A DNA stretch of 64,000 nt from Oscillatoria sp. FACHB-1407 (GTDB lineage Bacteria > Cyanobacteriota > Cyanobacteriia > Elainellales > Elainellaceae), in NCBI RefSeq assembly GCF_014697545.1, contig NZ_JACJSA010000025.1, positions 44,770 to 108,769 on the forward strand, written 5' to 3'. This document shows, piece by piece, positions 60,879-64,000 of the stretch; the first letter of the stretch is position 1, and the number at the start of each line of letters is the position of its first letter. Both the position numbers and the translations under genes were made by a program. The notes under the pieces are model-generated. The model worked only from the letters and a program-made list of their open reading frames with translations, did not search any database and was not told the origin of the DNA.

Positions 60879-63704
60879 ATGACAGCACCGTCTAGCGCTC
60901 GCTATTTCTGCCCGTGTTGCGGCAATTCCTGTGCTCAGTGGTTAGATTTCAGCAGCACATATCGCAACGTCACCTGCCCTCATTGCGCTTCCCAGCCTCG
61001 ACATCGGGCGTTGAAGCTGTATTTGCTGGAACGCACCAATTTGTACAAAGACCCGTTAAAAGTTCTCCATTTTGCGCCAGAGTCTTTTTTAAGAAACGCG
61101 ATCGCCTCTTTACCCAATCTAGATTACGTCACGACGGATTTAATGGACCCTTCCGTCGATATCAATTTCGACATTACGAATATCCCCTTTGATGACGATA
61201 GTTTTGACGTGATTTTTTGCAGTCATGTGTTAGAACATGTCCCTGACGATAGGGCTGCAATGCAGGAATTATTTAGAATTCTCAAACCGGGAGGATGGGC
61301 GTTTTTACAAGTTCCGATTGATATTTATCGAGAACAAAGTTTTGACGATCCAACCATTACTGACCCAGAGGAACGTCGCAAATTTTATTGGCAAGAAGAT
61401 CACGTTCGTTTGTATGGGTTGGACTACAAAGAACGGTTAGAGCAAGCAGGTTTTACCGTTAAAGTTGAAGATTATGCCAAACAACTTGATCCGGTTTTGG
61501 TAGAGCGATACGGCTTAGATTTATCGGAGAATTTGTATTTTGGCGTGAAGCCGTTGGTGGTTACTCCACAGTTCGCAATTGAAGTCATCACCGATGATCT
61601 ATCTGAAGCTATTACCGAAATAGACGTCGATGATGAAAACACCGAGATTGTAGCGGTCAATAACACAGTTCATTCGGCCCAACAACCTCCACGAATCAGT
61701 GTTGTTATTCCCTGCTTTAACTATGGGCGATTTATTCAACAGGCCGTTGAAAGCGTTCTCAGTCAATCCTATACTGATTACGAATTGATTGTCGTTGATG
61801 ATGGTTCTACCGACGATACACGAACTGTTTTACAACCCTATGGCGATCGCCTGCGTTATTTTTACCAAGTCAATCAAGGACCTGCCGCAACTCGCAATCA
61901 GGGCTTAGAGTTAGCCCGTGGAGAGTTCATTATTTTCCTGGATGCAGACGATTTTTTCCTGCCCAATATTCTGGCAGATCAGATTGCTTGTTTTGCAGAA
62001 AAACCCTCCTTGGGAGCCGTGGTGAGTGGTTGGCGATTGGTCAATGAAAGCGGTGAATTTATATCAGATTTAGAGCTGTGGAAGAGCCTACCTGCACTCA
62101 CAGCAGAAGCATGGATCGTTTGGCGACCTGTGTTACCGAGTGCTACATTGTTTCGGCGGGAATGGTTAGAAAAAATTGGTGGATTTCGAGGTGATTTTCC
62201 TCCAGCAGAGGATGCAGAGTGTTTCCTAAATTTGGCATTGTCGGGCTGCAAAACAGACTGGTGTCGTCAGATTGGGGTCTGTTATCGACAGCATGGCAAA
62301 GCCATGACCCGTAATACGGTGCGACAGGCAAATCAATTTCAAGCTCTCTACAATCAATTTTTTGCTAAAGCCGATTTACCTCCTTCTTTTCAACAGTTAG
62401 AAAGTAAAACTCGCTATCACTTACTCGTATGGTTAGCATGGCGATTTTATCATGCCCAATCTTTTACAGAGATGGCTTTCTATTTGAAAGAATCGCTGTC
62501 ATACACGCCATTTTCTCCCATTGAAACGATTTCCAATTGGGTCGAAAGTTTCAGTGAATGTTGTATTGGGCATGGCTATTTATTAGATACCTATGCCCTC
62601 AGTCAGGAAGTTAATTGGCAACAGTTAATACAGTCGGTACTCAAGACTCAAAAACCCAAAGTAAGTGTGATCATCCCGGCTTACAATGCGGCGAAATATG
62701 TGTCACAGGCGATCGCCAGCGTGTTGAATCAAACGTTTGATTCCTATGAGGTGATTGTCATTGATGACGGTTCTACCGATGACACACAAGCGGTGATTGA
62801 ATCCTATCGCGATCGCCCCCTGGGGGAGGCTGTCTCGCATCGCATTCGATATTACTATCAGCAGAATCGTGGTGTATCTGCCACTCGCAATCGTGGCATT
62901 CAGCTGGCTCAAGGGGAATTGATTGCGTTTCTCGATGCTGATGATTATTTTCTGCCGGATAAGTTAGCGAAGCAGGTCGAGGTGTTTGCGGCTAATCCAG
63001 ATGTAGGTATGGTTAACAGTGGGTTTCGGACAGTCCGGGAAAATGGAGAGGCGATCGCCGATATTCAGTGGTGGCGTTCCATGCCCCAACTTACCCCTGA
63101 GGACTGGTTGTTGTATAAACCTGTGCTACCCAGTGCGTTGATGTTTCGTCGAGACTGGCTGATGCAAGTGGGTGGATTTGATCCCCAACTCGCTGCTGCC
63201 GAAGATGTCGATCTAGTGTTGCGGTTAGTGGTTGCTGGGTGTCAGTCAGCCTGGTTAACAGAGATCACCGCTTGCTATCGTCAGCACGATTACAGTGCTT
63301 GCAGTCAAAACACGCCAAACATTGCGCGATCGGCTGAACAAGTTCTTCTCAAGTTCTTTGCACAACCTGATTTGCCTACCCCCTGGCGATCGCTCCAGGC
63401 TTCCTGCTGTTATCAAACGCTGGTATGGGCAGCATGGCGACTGTATTGCACCGACTATACTCAGGAGATGGGCGACTATCTGAAAAAGTCGCTGCGCTAT
63501 AGCCCATACCCTCCAGCCGCAACGGTAGAGAACTGGATTGAGAGTTTCACTGCCTATTCCAGAAGTTTTGGCACTCCGTTTAATGCCTACGACTTCAGTC
63601 GCTTACCTGAATGGCAGGACGCGATCGCCACTGCTATCCAACCTGCTCCAAGCTCCGGAATCCTAAAGGTTTCAGAGATTTCTAAGATTCGGGAATCTGT
63701 GTAA
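60879..63704 (+). CDS. Methyltransferase fused to two GT2 glycosyltransferase domains
   Basis: 941 residues. Residues about 8-215: a zinc-ribbon-like start (YFCPCCG, CPHCASQPRHRAL) and a class I SAM methyltransferase with LKVLHFAPE, FDVIFCSHVLEHV and ILKPGGWAFLQVP. Residues about 265-500: GT2 domain with ISVVIPCFNYG, VDDGSTDD and FLDADDFF. Residues about 590-840: a second GT2 domain with VSVIIPAYNA, IDDGSTDD and FLDADDYF. Both keep the DXD-type nucleotide-sugar residues. The two GT2 units share long similar stretches, including the ends, so one arose by duplication. It would act on surface glycans or a methylated sugar polymer. No membrane helix. Confidence 0.9.
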   Translation: MTAPSSARYFCPCCGNSCAQWLDFSSTYRNVTCPHCASQPRHRALKLYLLERTNLYKDPLKVLHFAPESFLRNAIASLPNLDYVTTDLMDPSVDINFDITNIPFDDDSFDVIFCSHVLEHVPDDRAAMQELFRILKPGGWAFLQVPIDIYREQSFDDPTITDPEERRKFYWQEDHVRLYGLDYKERLEQAGFTVKVEDYAKQLDPVLVERYGLDLSENLYFGVKPLVVTPQFAIEVITDDLSEAITEIDVDDENTEIVAVNNTVHSAQQPPRISVVIPCFNYGRFIQQAVESVLSQSYTDYELIVVDDGSTDDTRTVLQPYGDRLRYFYQVNQGPAATRNQGLELARGEFIIFLDADDFFLPNILADQIACFAEKPSLGAVVSGWRLVNESGEFISDLELWKSLPALTAEAWIVWRPVLPSATLFRREWLEKIGGFRGDFPPAEDAECFLNLALSGCKTDWCRQIGVCYRQHGKAMTRNTVRQANQFQALYNQFFAKADLPPSFQQLESKTRYHLLVWLAWRFYHAQSFTEMAFYLKESLSYTPFSPIETISNWVESFSECCIGHGYLLDTYALSQEVNWQQLIQSVLKTQKPKVSVIIPAYNAAKYVSQAIASVLNQTFDSYEVIVIDDGSTDDTQAVIESYRDRPLGEAVSHRIRYYYQQNRGVSATRNRGIQLAQGELIAFLDADDYFLPDKLAKQVEVFAANPDVGMVNSGFRTVRENGEAIADIQWWRSMPQLTPEDWLLYKPVLPSALMFRRDWLMQVGGFDPQLAAAEDVDLVLRLVVAGCQSAWLTEITACYRQHDYSACSQNTPNIARSAEQVLLKFFAQPDLPTPWRSLQASCCYQTLVWAAWRLYCTDYTQEMGDYLKKSLRYSPYPPAATVENWIESFTAYSRSFGTPFNAYDFSRLPEWQDAIATAIQPAPSSGILKVSEISKIRESV

Positions 63705-63907
63705 TTTACCCAAACCTCGTTTCCAAGCTCCTGCCTGGAAATGGAGTGACGGAGGCTCTGCCTCCTAAGGAATGGAAATTGAATAAGTTCGATATTGGGT
63801 AGGGGCGGGTTTTGCTGTCAAATCCATAACAGGGCACAGATAGGTCGGTGGTGTTCCAAACCTGTTGATAACCTCTGTAAGACCCCCTGTAGTCCCCCTG
63901 TAATTGC
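63705..63907. repeat. Family F and truncated family C repeats
   Basis: About 63713-63772 is family F (inverted relative to 58489); about 63780-63840 is the start of family C (AATAAGTTCGATATTGGGTAGG). The minus-strand frame over this stretch is repeat-derived. Confidence 0.65.
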
Positions 63908-64000
63908 TCAATCCAGTAGCCAATCGGTCTGCTTTGAGGTAAGGGCACGGGAAATGGCGTCAAAGGCAGAAATGCCCTGACGCTTTGCAGTATTGACCAG
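63908..64000 (-). pseudogene. C-terminal end of a probable transposase (IS66-like), cut by window edge
   Basis: On the minus strand the frame from 64000 to the stop at 63908-63910 encodes 30 residues, ending LVNTAKRQGISAFDAISRAL... It resembles the C-terminus of IS66-type transposases (..T.RKQG...D.L). The rest lies outside the window, so intact or broken status is unknown. Confidence 0.4.

Noticed and set aside
63706..63963. Minus-strand frame of 85 residues
   Set aside because: It spans family F and C repeats and runs out of frame through the transposase-like C-terminus.

Overview
The window reads as chromosome of a cyanobacterium, most likely filamentous. The octamer GCGATCGC (HIP1) and its GCGATCG core occur throughout genes on both strands. 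Intergenic spaces are filled with heptamer tandem repeats and short dispersed palindromic elements typical of filamentous cyanobacteria. Gene content agrees: an orange-carotenoid-protein C-terminal-domain homolog, a DUF2949 protein, an Rcp-type response regulator, giant Ser/Thr-His kinases, IspH and a CYP110-like P450. No rRNA, tRNA or CRISPR array was seen.

Layout. 1-6.2 kb: two sensor kinases (the first cut by the window edge), a C45/AAT-type Ntn hydrolase and a PAS-GAF histidine kinase. 6.2-10.7 kb: a compact minus-strand cluster with a HicA-like gene, a HicB-like gene with a replaced C-terminus, a protein joining a PIN-like N-terminus to C-terminal RTX calcium-binding repeats, and a second HicB. 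Upstream of it lie a small membrane protein and a region with five TGATATC-type palindromes. 10.7-13 kb: a GntR/HutC regulator and a glycosidase-like lipoprotein. 13.8-24.7 kb: a nitrogen and one-carbon cluster with a DUF1989-GcvT fusion, MOSC protein, acyl-CoA-dehydrogenase-like flavoprotein, Amt ammonium transporter with a small membrane partner, PhyH oxygenase, periplasmic-binding-type domain protein without signal peptide, and a glutamine-synthetase-family ligase. Four copies of an imperfect palindrome (core TTGTCATAACAA) sit in front of the last six transcription units and suggest one regulon.

25-29 kb holds a small unknown protein, a P450 and a PQQ-type propeller. 29-40 kb is an 11-kb four-gene signalling operon: a 2022-residue Ser/Thr kinase-ATPase-histidine kinase hybrid, a REC-PAS-GAF-GAF histidine kinase with a cyanobacteriochrome-like GAF, an Rcp1-like regulator and a REC-PAS-kinase-REC protein. 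40-47 kb has a glutaminase homolog that lacks the expected catalytic serine, TPR proteins, aspartase, a short isopropylmalate/homocitrate-synthase-type enzyme and a DUF362 protein. 47-64 kb holds a Fic/Doc toxin with its antitoxin, a radical SAM enzyme, a carotenoid-binding NTF2-type protein, QueG, NDH-2, a lysozyme, IspH, a methyltransferase with two GT2 domains, and at the very edge a probable transposase C-terminus.

The strongest leads are the HicAB/PIN-RTX cluster, the operator-defined nitrogen regulon, the possible light-responsive phosphorelay, and several enzymes with altered catalytic residues. All functions are inferred by reading the translations; nothing was searched against databases.
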